Shown in pieces: positions 17,616-26,178 of a DNA stretch of 64,000 bases. A model generated the notes under the pieces. The model made no database searches. It was given only the letters and a program-made list of their open reading frames with translations, and was not told the DNA's origin. Every line of letters starts with the position of its first letter. Within the stretch, counting starts at the first letter, position 1. Source of the stretch: Paenibacillus sp. XY044. GTDB lineage: Bacteria > Bacillota > Bacilli > Paenibacillales > Paenibacillaceae. The DNA lies in assembly GCF_002257645.1 (NCBI RefSeq), contig NZ_NQMO01000001.1, positions 310,001-374,000 of the forward strand, written 5' to 3'. Position numbers and translations under genes: made by a program.

Positions 17616-18572
17616 ATGAAAATCACAAAGAAATGGGCTGCGGCCATGGTGATGGCAGGCTGCCTTGCGTCGGCGTCTTCCGTCTATGCGTTCTCGGATC
17701 TGCCGAATAGCCAGCAGGAAAGCATCGCCGAAGCACTGCAAACGCAAGGGGTCATACACGGGATCTCCGCGGACCGGTTCGGTCCGGCCGAGCCGCTGAC
17801 GGCAGCCCAAAGCGTACAGATGCTGGTGAAAGCCATGAAGCTGCAGCCGGTCACGGATTCGGCAAATGCCGGGAAGCTGACGGTTCCATCCTCCGTCTGG
17901 TATGCCCAAGCGGCCGAAACTGCGCTGGATCATGGGCTCGTGGCATCGACTATCGGCAGCTGGAATGATAAGGTCACGAAGGATGAATTCGCGCAGATGC
18001 TCTACAAAGCCGTCACCGCTACCGGCGACTACCCGATGATCAAAATGTACGTCACGGTCCAGGATGAGAACGAAATGGCTTCCGGTTCACGGGAGGCCGT
18101 CCAGTTTTTGCTCCTAACTAACATAGCCAAGCTGGACTCGCAGCAGAAATTCCATCCAAAGGAGAACATCACCCGGATGGAGGCGGCAGAGATGATCTAT
18201 CACGCCATGAATTTCGTAGCTTCGCATCAGCCGGTAAATTCGCCGGAGAACGATGACCAGGTTGCGGTCAGCGTGGAGAAGGTGAACGACCAGGTGAACC
18301 GGATCGTCCTTACGAAAGAGGATATGCCGAATCCGGGATACGGCCTTAAGATCGACCGGATCGAGTTCGTGTCGGAAGGAAAGGCGGTCGCCTATTACAC
18401 CGTCACCAAACCCGCGCCCGGCATGATGTATCCGCAGGTGATTTCCACGGCCAAAGTATCCTTTTACATGGACAGCAAAATCCAGGTCAGCGTCAAGCAA
18501 ACTGGCGGCGGTCTCGGGACGGGCATTTCCCTGAAGGGATCGCTCGAAGAGATGCCGTCCGTTACCCAATAA
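17616..18572 (+). CDS. Secreted SLH-domain protein with C-terminal PrcB-like domain
   Basis: 318 residues. A signal peptide (1-24, ending SSVYA) is followed by three SLH-type repeats (about 25-75, 88-135 and 145-195; FSDLPNSQQESIAEAL, then VWYAQAAETALDHGLV, then ITRMEAAEMIYHAMNFV), which bind secondary cell-wall polymer. A C-terminal domain (about 215-305) resembles the PrcB/DUF4352-adjacent PrcB_C type (GYGLKIDRIEFVSEGKAVAY, then VTKPAPGMMYPQV). ATG 17616 follows GAGGAGGTG. A shorter paralogue without the last domain is at 51834. Strong terminator follows. Confidence 0.82.
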   Translation: MKITKKWAAAMVMAGCLASASSVYAFSDLPNSQQESIAEALQTQGVIHGISADRFGPAEPLTAAQSVQMLVKAMKLQPVTDSANAGKLTVPSSVWYAQAAETALDHGLVASTIGSWNDKVTKDEFAQMLYKAVTATGDYPMIKMYVTVQDENEMASGSREAVQFLLLTNIAKLDSQQKFHPKENITRMEAAEMIYHAMNFVASHQPVNSPENDDQVAVSVEKVNDQVNRIVLTKEDMPNPGYGLKIDRIEFVSEGKAVAYYTVTKPAPGMMYPQVISTAKVSFYMDSKIQVSVKQTGGGLGTGISLKGSLEEMPSVTQ

Positions 18573-18604
18573 ATAGCATCGTCAACAAAACGCGGCGATA
18601 CTAG

Positions 18605-18645
18605 ATCCCCTTGTTTCCGGAATACCGGAGACAGGGGATTTTTTT
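18605..18645 (+). terminator. Rho-independent terminator after the SLH protein
   Basis: A near-perfect 15-bp stem (ATCCCCTTGTTTCCGG with its complement, one mismatch) and AATA loop run into seven T residues. Confidence 0.92.
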
Positions 18646-18759
18646 GTGGCTGGATCAAGATCATGGGGAATTCCGGTTAAAAGTATCATTTTTCGTTGAC
18701 GAGGCAAATAGTATCGCAGCGGCCATCCCGTTTACAATGTTGGCAAGGGGGGAGAGAGG

Positions 18760-19716
18760 ATGTCGCAGCTCGCGAACAGCGTGCCCGTCACCGAGAGGAG
18801 GAAGAAGCGGGGATTGGCTTACCGAATGCTCAAGCAGTGGGATATTCAGCTGATGGTCATTCCGGCGCTCATTTTGATTTTTATTTTTTCATACATACCG
18901 ATGTACGGCGTGCTGATGGCTTTTCAGGACTATAACATTTTTAACGGGTTTTGGCACAGTCCGTGGGTGGGGTTCAAACATTTCAGCATGTTTTTTCATG
19001 CACCCGAGTTTTGGACAATTTTGCGCAATACGATCATCATCAGCTTGCTGAAGTTTGGTATCGGGTTTCCCGCACCGATCATTTTGGCCCTGATGCTGAA
19101 CGAAGTCAGGCAGATGTTCTTCAAAAGGGTGATCCAGACGATCAGCTACCTGCCCCATTTCCTGTCCTGGGTCATCGTGGCCGGGTTTGCCATGTCGATT
19201 CTGTCCACAGATAACGGCAGCCTGAACATCCTGCTGCAGAAGCTGCATCTGATTAAGGAGCCGATCGGCTTTCTGGGCCGGGCGGAGTACTTCTGGGGCA
19301 TTATCGTCTCGACCAGCGTCTGGAAGGAGATCGGATTCAATTCGATCGTGTACCTGGCTGCGATTGCGGGAATCAACCCGAGCTTGTATGAGGCGGCGTC
19401 GATCGACGGAGCGGGAAGGGTCAAGCAGGTGGTCATGATCACGATCCCATCCATCATGCCGGTGGTCGTCATCTTTATGATTCTGGCGATCGGCAACCTG
19501 CTGAGCGCCGGGTTTGAAGACATTCTCCTGCTCGGGGCAAATCCGGTGCTGCGGGATGTGGCCAGTGTCATCGATACCTATGTGTACCGGGTGGGCATTA
19601 CCAATCAACGCTACTCGTACGCCACGGCGGTCGGTTTGTTCAAGGCCGTGATCAGCGTCGGTCTGCTGACCTTTGCCAACTACTTTGCCCGCAGGTCGGG
19701 AAACAGCTTGTGGTAA
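18760..19716 (+). CDS. LplB-type ABC sugar permease
   Basis: 318 residues, six membrane segments, first of a permease pair of the LplB/UgpA class for oligosaccharide import. The N-terminal signature YIPMYGVLMAFQDYNIFNGF and the EAA loop EAASIDGAGRVKQVVMITIP (about 206-225) are clear. The ribosome site is GGGGGGAGAGAGG. An LplC partner, a solute-binding lipoprotein and a YesN/YesM-type two-component system follow in the same direction. Substrate probably an oligosaccharide from plant polysaccharide, inferred from family. Confidence 0.88.
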   Translation: MSQLANSVPVTERRKKRGLAYRMLKQWDIQLMVIPALILIFIFSYIPMYGVLMAFQDYNIFNGFWHSPWVGFKHFSMFFHAPEFWTILRNTIIISLLKFGIGFPAPIILALMLNEVRQMFFKRVIQTISYLPHFLSWVIVAGFAMSILSTDNGSLNILLQKLHLIKEPIGFLGRAEYFWGIIVSTSVWKEIGFNSIVYLAAIAGINPSLYEAASIDGAGRVKQVVMITIPSIMPVVVIFMILAIGNLLSAGFEDILLLGANPVLRDVASVIDTYVYRVGITNQRYSYATAVGLFKAVISVGLLTFANYFARRSGNSLW

Positions 19717-19756
19717 GCGCGGGAGATTCCGCAGGAAACAGGGAGGCTGCACAATT

Positions 19757-20653
19757 GTGAGATATACAAGTACCGGTGACCGGATCATGATGGTCTTCAT
19801 TTATTTGCTGCTCATTTTACTGGGATTCAGCACGTTCTACCCGTTCTGGAACGGTCTGGTCATTTCGTTGAACAACGGCATGGACACCGCTCTCGGCGGG
19901 ATTACCTTTTGGCCGCGGGTATGGTCATTTGAAAATTACCGGGTCGTGTTTCAGGATGACCGGATCTCGAACGCGTTTCTCATCAGCGTGCTCCGGACGG
20001 TCGTCGGCACCATTCTGTCGGTGCTGTGCACCGCCATTTTCGCCTACGGCATGACGAAGAAGGAGCTTATCGGCCGTAAGTTTTACATGCTGATGTGCGT
20101 CGTGACGATGTATTTCGGCGGCGGACTCATCCCGACGTTTCTCGTCGTCCGCGGTCTCGGTCTGATGAATTCGTTCTGGGTGTTTATCATCCCGGGACTG
20201 ATCAGCGTGTGGAACATGATCATCTTCCGGACGTTTTTTATGGGGCTTCCCGGAGGACTGGAGGAATCGGCCAAAATCGACGGCTGCGGCAACTGGGCCA
20301 CCTTTTTCCGGATCATCCTGCCGCTGTCGGGGCCGGTGATCGCCACGCTCGGGCTGTTCACCGCGGTTGCACATTGGAATGAGTGGTTTCTGCCCAGCAT
20401 TTACATCACCAATGAGAAGCTGCTGCCGATTCAATCCATGCTTCAGCAGATCTTGAGCACGAATATTATGACCGAACAGATGTCCAAGCTGGACTCGGCT
20501 GCCCAGAGCAGGCTGGAAACGATGAAAAGCGTGACGACCAAGTCGCTCTCCATGGCGACGATGATGGTCGCGACGCTGCCGATTATCGCAGTGTACCCGT
20601 TTGTGCAGAAGTACTTTGTGAAGGGCGTCATGGTGGGTTCGCTGAAGGAATAA
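19757..20653 (+). CDS. LplC-type ABC sugar permease
   Basis: 298 residues, six membrane segments, second permease of the transporter. It has FSTFYPFWNGLVISLNNGMD near the N-terminus and the EAA loop EESAKIDGCGNWATFFRIIL (about 200-219); the C-terminal FVKGVMVGSLKE ending is typical of LplC/YesQ proteins. GTG 19757 follows AGGGAGG; an in-frame ATG at 19673 lies inside the lplB-type gene and gives an unlikely basic extension. A carboxyl-side 60-residue loop before the last helix is usual in this family. Confidence 0.88.
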   Translation: MRYTSTGDRIMMVFIYLLLILLGFSTFYPFWNGLVISLNNGMDTALGGITFWPRVWSFENYRVVFQDDRISNAFLISVLRTVVGTILSVLCTAIFAYGMTKKELIGRKFYMLMCVVTMYFGGGLIPTFLVVRGLGLMNSFWVFIIPGLISVWNMIIFRTFFMGLPGGLEESAKIDGCGNWATFFRIILPLSGPVIATLGLFTAVAHWNEWFLPSIYITNEKLLPIQSMLQQILSTNIMTEQMSKLDSAAQSRLETMKSVTTKSLSMATMMVATLPIIAVYPFVQKYFVKGVMVGSLKE

Positions 20654-20713
20654 GGTTTGGAGCTATTGCTGCTTTAAACATAAATTGACATTGGGGAAAA
20701 GGGGTTATCACAC

Positions 20714-22393
20714 ATGAAAAGTTGGAGAAGAACGCTGCTTGTGGCCTTGGTATTCCTGTGCACAACAGCCACAGCGCTGGCGGGCTGTTCAGGCGGCAGC
20801 GGGGAGAAGATCGCGGACAGCGGCACGCCGAAGGTGGAGGGCCAAACCGAAACGAAAGAAGGAAGCGGTAATGCCTCGGAGCCTTTTCAGCTCGGCAGCG
20901 AGCCTGTCAATTTTACGTTCTACGGCCATTATGATTGGTACACGATGCCGACTTGGGGCGGGGACGTGGCGAGCCAATGGATCCAGGACAACAAAAAGAT
21001 CAATGTCACGGCCGTCAACTCCGGCGGCAATGCGGCGCAAAAGCTCAACACGATGATCGCATCCAAGGAGCTGCCCGATGTCATCTGGATGGAGCGGGGC
21101 GCCGATGTGGAGCGGCTGCGCGCGGCAGGCATGCTGGTGCCTTATGACGACTATTTGGACAAATATCCGAATTTGAAAAAATGGGCCGGGGACTCCACGC
21201 TCAACATGCTCCGCTCAAGTGACGGCAAGCTGTACCAATTCCCGAACTGGTATACTTCACAGCCTGCGGGAAACGCCGGCTACCTGATGAACAGCAAGGT
21301 GTACAAGGAGCTCGGTTCGCCGAAACTGGAGACGACCGACGATCTGTATAACTACCTGAAGAGTGTGAAAGCGAAATATCCGAACATGGTGCCGTTTGAG
21401 CCGGATTTGGCCAAGGACGGGCAGGGGCTTGATATTCTGTATGGGGCGTTCGGAGAAGACCACCCGCCGGTGTATTTGAAAGAGAGAGCCGTGCCGGTCG
21501 ACAACAAGCTGACGTCCATTTTCCAAGATCCGGTCTACCGCGAGGCCATGCAGTTTGCCTCCAAGCTGTTCCGCGAAAAGCTGATGGCCCAGGACGCATT
21601 AACCCAAACGAAAGACCAAATTCTTGAAAAAGCTTATAACGGCCGCATTGCCATCGCAGCTGGAGCGAGCCCGACGGAATACGGCAGTAAGGGAGACGTG
21701 GAGCTCAAGAAAAAGGATCCGACTGCCGGCTACGAAATGATCTGGCCCGTTCATAAGGATGGCCTGGACAAAAACAAGATTTGGACAGGAACCTACAATC
21801 AGCTGGGCTGGAACGTGGCCGTCATTACGAAATCCGCCAAGGATCCCGAGAAAATATTTGCGTTCCTTGACTGGCTGACCGGAGAAGAAGGGAGCCGGGT
21901 CATCATGTGGGGACCTGAAGGAGTCCTGTGGCAGGGCACGGATGAGGAAGGATATCCGGTCTTTACCGACACGTACACAAACGACATACAGAAGCGCAGC
22001 GATATTATGGATGCGACCGTGAATCTCCAGTGGAACGGCAACACCGTCTATATTGACAAGTCGAAGATGAAATTCGAGAAGACGCTCCCTCCGGAAAAAC
22101 AGAACTGGGAGAGCCGCTACCAATCCGAAATTACGTGGAAAACACAGTATAACGCCACCGCCTTCGTCAACTTGAGCCCGATGCCGGATACCGAAGAAGG
22201 CATCATTCAGCAAAGCGTGGACGAGATTTTCTCCGAATCCCGCGCCAAAGCGCTGTATGCGAAGAGCGACGACGAAGTGCTCGCGATCCTGGACCAGGCG
22301 CAGAAGGACGCCTTGGCGGTCGGATACGACAAGCTGCTCGAATACAAGACGCAGAAATGGCAGGAGAATCTCAAAAAAATCGGTGGCCAATAA
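20714..22393 (+). CDS. Solute-binding lipoprotein of the LplBC transporter
   Basis: 559 residues, family-1-like extracellular binding protein of the large LplA type. Signal peptide with lipobox ALAGC (Cys25), followed by a Ser/Gly/Lys linker, then the two-lobed binding domain (about 60-555). Segments such as LPDVIWMERGADVERLRAAG and LDWLTGEEGSRVIMWGPEGV are typical of the group. It lies 60 bases downstream of the permease with GGGGAAAAGGGG upstream. It should capture the sugar outside the cell for the two permeases; no ATPase is encoded here, and such systems usually share MsmX. Confidence 0.88.
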   Translation: MKSWRRTLLVALVFLCTTATALAGCSGGSGEKIADSGTPKVEGQTETKEGSGNASEPFQLGSEPVNFTFYGHYDWYTMPTWGGDVASQWIQDNKKINVTAVNSGGNAAQKLNTMIASKELPDVIWMERGADVERLRAAGMLVPYDDYLDKYPNLKKWAGDSTLNMLRSSDGKLYQFPNWYTSQPAGNAGYLMNSKVYKELGSPKLETTDDLYNYLKSVKAKYPNMVPFEPDLAKDGQGLDILYGAFGEDHPPVYLKERAVPVDNKLTSIFQDPVYREAMQFASKLFREKLMAQDALTQTKDQILEKAYNGRIAIAAGASPTEYGSKGDVELKKKDPTAGYEMIWPVHKDGLDKNKIWTGTYNQLGWNVAVITKSAKDPEKIFAFLDWLTGEEGSRVIMWGPEGVLWQGTDEEGYPVFTDTYTNDIQKRSDIMDATVNLQWNGNTVYIDKSKMKFEKTLPPEKQNWESRYQSEITWKTQYNATAFVNLSPMPDTEEGIIQQSVDEIFSESRAKALYAKSDDEVLAILDQAQKDALAVGYDKLLEYKTQKWQENLKKIGGQ

Positions 22394-22411
22394 TCAGAAT
22401 CTAGCAGGTTT

Positions 22412-22420
22412 TGGTATAAT
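22412..22420 (+). promoter_or_regulatory. Extended -10 promoter before the response-regulator gene
   Basis: TGGTATAAT is an extended -10 element, 179 bases upstream of the start at 22599 and just after the binding-protein stop. It suggests separate expression of the two-component genes. Confidence 0.5.
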
Positions 22421-22598
22421 AATACTAATTCTTCTAATTGCGAGGATGCCGTCCCAACCCGGGGCGGCTGCTCGCTTCTCCTGCGTCCGGGGTGCATTTC
22501 GGGGCAGACAGCATGATTGCGTGGGACGGATGGAAAGCAGTTTGCTGAAGCTGTGATCTGACCACAGTACTACATTTTGATGATCAGGAGATGAGCTC

Positions 22599-24164
22599 AT
22601 GTACAAGGTATTGATCGTGGATGACGAGATTCTTGATCTGGAGGGAATGCGCTCCTTTATTCCCTGGGCAGAACTGCGGCTGGAAGTGGCAGGCGCAGTG
22701 AACAACGGGTTTGACGCCCTGGCGGTGCTGGAACGCCAGCCTGTCGATATCTTAGTAACAGACGTACATATGCCAAGCATGACAGGCCTGGAGCTGGCAA
22801 GAAAGGCCCGGGAACTCATGGGTCGGCTTCGGGTTATTTTCGTGAGCGGTTACCAGGATTTTCACTATGTTAAAGAAGCGATTGCCCTGAATGCGTTCAG
22901 CTACGTGCTGAAGCCGATGGACGATAAGGAGCTGACCGATGCGCTGCGCACCGTCGTGCAGCAGCTGGATCAGGAGAAGCGGCGGCAGCAGAACGAACAT
23001 GCCTACCGGCAAATCGCCAAAAACGAATATTTATTAAAGTTTCTCGAAGGGGCGGAAGCTGAAGAGGCAGCCGAGGTGCTGCAGGATAGCTATGGCTTTG
23101 ACCGTTTGAAATGGCCGGTGCGCGCGGCCGCTATCGAACTGGACGATCTCAGCTGGAAGTTCGACCCGATGACGGAGCACCGGCAGCAGGAATGGTTCAA
23201 CCGATTTTACGATTCGTTGGTTCCACTGCTCACCGAGGTCGGAATCCGGCACGTATGCAAAACCACACGGCGGCGGATTTTCGTGCTGATCGAGGAGGGG
23301 GTGGACTTGCAAGCGATGTCGGCCCTTGCGGAGCGGATTCATGAGCTGCATCCTTTCTCCGTCACGGTCGGCGTAGGGGAAGAGGCGGCGAATCTGTTCG
23401 AGCTGCGCCGTTCCTATGGTGAAGCGCTGGAAGCACTGGCGTCCAAACTGATTGCCGGCAAGGGGCGGGTGATCCGCCATGGGGAACTGAAGTGGGACGA
23501 TGCCCGTGAGCAGCCTTCCCAAACCGCGCTGCCGCTGGAGCCGCTGTATACCGCAGTACTGAACTTTGATCTCGTCACCATCAGCGACGAAATTGACCGG
23601 CTGTTCACCGCAGCGGCCGGGATGAGGTCGAAGCTGAAAATCCAGTATTTCGTCATGCACATCCTGCTCGGACTCGAGCATCACCTCCGGGCGATTAATG
23701 AAAGCCTCGCGAACGCCCTGCAGGAGGAAACCGGGGGTAGTCCGGATGTGATGCTGCAGCTCGAGACGATCGACGATATCCGCTCCTGGCTGAGAAAACG
23801 GCTTTATGCCGCGGCTGAGGTCATTCAGCGCCGAAAGCAGAAGAAGAGCTCGAAGCTCGTGGACGAAATGATCCGGTACGTGATAGAGCAGCTGCACGAG
23901 AACGTGACGCTGAAGGAGGTCGCCGACCACCTTTGCTTTTCCCCGAACTATCTGGGAACGCTGTTCAAGGAAGTCATGGGTACGAATTTCAGCGAATACG
24001 TCATTCACCTGCGGATGGAGAAAGCGGGCGAGCTCCTTAGGGACCCCAGAGTGAAAGTCTACGAGGTGGCGGACCGGGTCGGTTACCGGTATATGCCCTA
24101 TTTCAGCCGTCAATTTAAAGAAGTGTTCGGTATGACGCCGGGCGAGTTCAGGAGAAACGTATAA
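22599..24164 (+). CDS. YesN-type AraC response regulator
   Basis: 521 residues: receiver domain (1-120) with acidic pocket D9/D10 and phospho-acceptor D55 (ILVTDVHMP), a middle linker domain (about 140-400), and a C-terminal AraC double helix-turn-helix (about 415-515, VTLKEVADHLCFSPNYLGTL and VADRVGYRYMPYFSRQFKEV). It is the output protein for the sensor kinase encoded next, with which it overlaps by one base (TAATG). In this family the pair switches on adjacent oligosaccharide transport genes. Ribosome site CAGGAGATG. Confidence 0.92.
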   Translation: MYKVLIVDDEILDLEGMRSFIPWAELRLEVAGAVNNGFDALAVLERQPVDILVTDVHMPSMTGLELARKARELMGRLRVIFVSGYQDFHYVKEAIALNAFSYVLKPMDDKELTDALRTVVQQLDQEKRRQQNEHAYRQIAKNEYLLKFLEGAEAEEAAEVLQDSYGFDRLKWPVRAAAIELDDLSWKFDPMTEHRQQEWFNRFYDSLVPLLTEVGIRHVCKTTRRRIFVLIEEGVDLQAMSALAERIHELHPFSVTVGVGEEAANLFELRRSYGEALEALASKLIAGKGRVIRHGELKWDDAREQPSQTALPLEPLYTAVLNFDLVTISDEIDRLFTAAAGMRSKLKIQYFVMHILLGLEHHLRAINESLANALQEETGGSPDVMLQLETIDDIRSWLRKRLYAAAEVIQRRKQKKSSKLVDEMIRYVIEQLHENVTLKEVADHLCFSPNYLGTLFKEVMGTNFSEYVIHLRMEKAGELLRDPRVKVYEVADRVGYRYMPYFSRQFKEVFGMTPGEFRRNV

Positions 24165-26020
24165 TGAGGCGCGTGAAAATGAGGCCGCCCGGCAGTCGGG
24201 TATTCCTGCCCTTTGGCGTCAAACTGTTCATCTCCTATTTGGTGCTGATCATCGTGCCGATTTTTTTGTTCGGTTATATCGCTAATACGATCCTCGTCAA
24301 CTCCTACCGCGCGCAAATGAACTCGAATCTGGCCGGGACGCTGAAGCAGATCCGCGACAACATCGCCTATAAAATGGAGGATACGCAGCGGCTTTCCGAT
24401 TTGCTGTACTATGACGAGAGCATGCCCCTGGAGCTGATGCGCTACGAGGAGGGCTGGGTCAGCTACCAGACGACAAAAAAGCTTTTGATTCCGAAGTTCC
24501 GTCAGGTCACGGATTCAAGCAACCTGCGGATCTGGATGAGCATTTATTTGAAAAATGGAACGCTGCCCGAAATCTACAACGCCGACCCGCAGGGGACGGA
24601 CCCTTTGACCAGGGGGAATCATTGGGATTTGTACCATCTGAACCGGATCGAGAACAAACCGTGGTTTAATGCCTTTCCTCCGGAGGAATACGGCAAAACC
24701 GTCGTGTGGCGGCAGGTTGAGGACGACAGCATGTTCGGGAGGATCTCGCTGCTGCGGCGGCTGGTCGACACCCGCGATCCGATGGAGCTGGAGACGATAG
24801 GTTTTATCCGGATCAGCGTTTATTTATCCGAAATTCTCCAGAGCGTCGATGCGGGCAAAATCGGCAGCGGCAGCATGCTGTCGGTCAGCGGGGAGGGAGG
24901 CCGGCGAATGTACGCATCCGGCGAGAGCGGTTTGCTCCTGGCTTCCGAACTTGGGAGTAAGGCGGCGATCGATCCGGATCGCTATACGATCCTGGAGGAA
25001 ACACTGCCCGAACTCGGCTGGAAGCTGGCGGCTTATGTTCCGAACAGCGTGGTAGCGCAAGACACACGCAAGGTGAACCTGCTCACGCTCGTCATCTGTC
25101 TGCTTAGCGTCGGTCTGATCTCGATCGTCGCCTTCGGGGTGTCCCGCTTCTTCTCACGGAGGGTATCGAAGGTCGTATCGGTGCTGCAGCGGTTTCAGCA
25201 GGGAGACTTTCATAAACGGATTCATTACCGGGGGAATGACGAGTTTACGATCATTGCCGGCTCGCTGAACAAGCTGGGCGAACAGACAGAGCATCTGATC
25301 CAAGAGGTGTACGTCACGAACCTGAAGAAAAAGGAAGCGGAGCTGGAGACGCTGCAGGCGCAGATCAATCCGCACTTCCTGTACAATACGCTGTCCTCGA
25401 TCAGCCGGCTGGCCAAGTTCGGACAAGTGGAGAAGCAGCACCAGATGGTGATGAACCTGGCAAAGTTTTACCGGTTGTCGCTGAATGAAGGGCAGACGGT
25501 CATCTCCATTTATCACGAAATCGAACAGGTGCAGGCGTACATCGATATTCAACAGGTCAAGTACGGCGAGCGGATGGAGGTGCATTTTGACGTCGACCCG
25601 CAGATCGTGAAATACATGACGGTGAAGCTGATCCTGCAGCCGTTCATTGAGAACGCGCTGCAGCACGCCTGGCGCGGGGACCGGATTTATATCCGGGTTG
25701 TCGGACGGATGGACGACGGTAGCGGCTCAATCGTATTCCGGATTATCGACGATGGCAGCGGGATGACGCGGGAGCGGGTAGAGGAGCTGTCCGGCTCGGG
25801 TTCGGCTATGTCTGGATTAGGAGCCGGGAAGCAGCGAAAAGGGTACGGCATCCGGAACGTAAACGACCGGATCAAGCTGTATTTCGGCAGCGATTACGGC
25901 GTCTCCCTGTACAGCCGGCAGGGGATCGGAACCTGCGTGACGATCCGGATTCCGGTGCAGCGGCGCAGCCGGGGCGAAATCCGGGAGAGCACTCGTAATC
26001 GGATCGGGAGGACCGGATAA
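24164..26020 (+). CDS. YesM-type sensor histidine kinase
   Basis: 618 residues: TM1 at about 20-43, extracellular sensor region 44-300, TM2 at about 305-328, HAMP domain (about 330-385), His_kinase domain with the phospho-accepting motif INPHFLYNTL (H404), and the HATPase_c domain (about 495-605, with DDGSGMTRERVEEL and GIRNVNDRIKLYFG). It should sense an extracellular sugar or binding-protein complex and phosphorylate the upstream regulator. One-base overlap with that gene shows they are coupled. A terminator follows. Confidence 0.92.
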   Translation: MRRVKMRPPGSRVFLPFGVKLFISYLVLIIVPIFLFGYIANTILVNSYRAQMNSNLAGTLKQIRDNIAYKMEDTQRLSDLLYYDESMPLELMRYEEGWVSYQTTKKLLIPKFRQVTDSSNLRIWMSIYLKNGTLPEIYNADPQGTDPLTRGNHWDLYHLNRIENKPWFNAFPPEEYGKTVVWRQVEDDSMFGRISLLRRLVDTRDPMELETIGFIRISVYLSEILQSVDAGKIGSGSMLSVSGEGGRRMYASGESGLLLASELGSKAAIDPDRYTILEETLPELGWKLAAYVPNSVVAQDTRKVNLLTLVICLLSVGLISIVAFGVSRFFSRRVSKVVSVLQRFQQGDFHKRIHYRGNDEFTIIAGSLNKLGEQTEHLIQEVYVTNLKKKEAELETLQAQINPHFLYNTLSSISRLAKFGQVEKQHQMVMNLAKFYRLSLNEGQTVISIYHEIEQVQAYIDIQQVKYGERMEVHFDVDPQIVKYMTVKLILQPFIENALQHAWRGDRIYIRVVGRMDDGSGSIVFRIIDDGSGMTRERVEELSGSGSAMSGLGAGKQRKGYGIRNVNDRIKLYFGSDYGVSLYSRQGIGTCVTIRIPVQRRSRGEIRESTRNRIGRTG

Positions 26021-26070
26021 GCCTCTGTCGTCATGATCAACGATGCAAAAACCAAACCGCGTGACAGAAC

Positions 26071-26116
26071 AAAGGGAGCGATCCGATGACGGATTCGCTC
26101 CCTTTGATTTTTTTTT
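26071..26116 (+). terminator. Rho-independent terminator after the sensor kinase
   Basis: A 15-bp stem (AAAGGGAGCGATCCG with CGGATTCGCTCCCTTT) and ATGA loop, followed by GATTTTTTTTT. Confidence 0.9.
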
Positions 26117-26178
26117 CGTGAAAGTGACCATAAGCCAATTTGCACCGCACGCTGTCCTGCATGGCTAAGCTCGGCGAA

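Noticed and set aside
23034..24113. 359-codon open frame opposite the response-regulator gene
   Set aside because: Shadow of the plus-strand gene; composition typical of antisense frames and no start signals.
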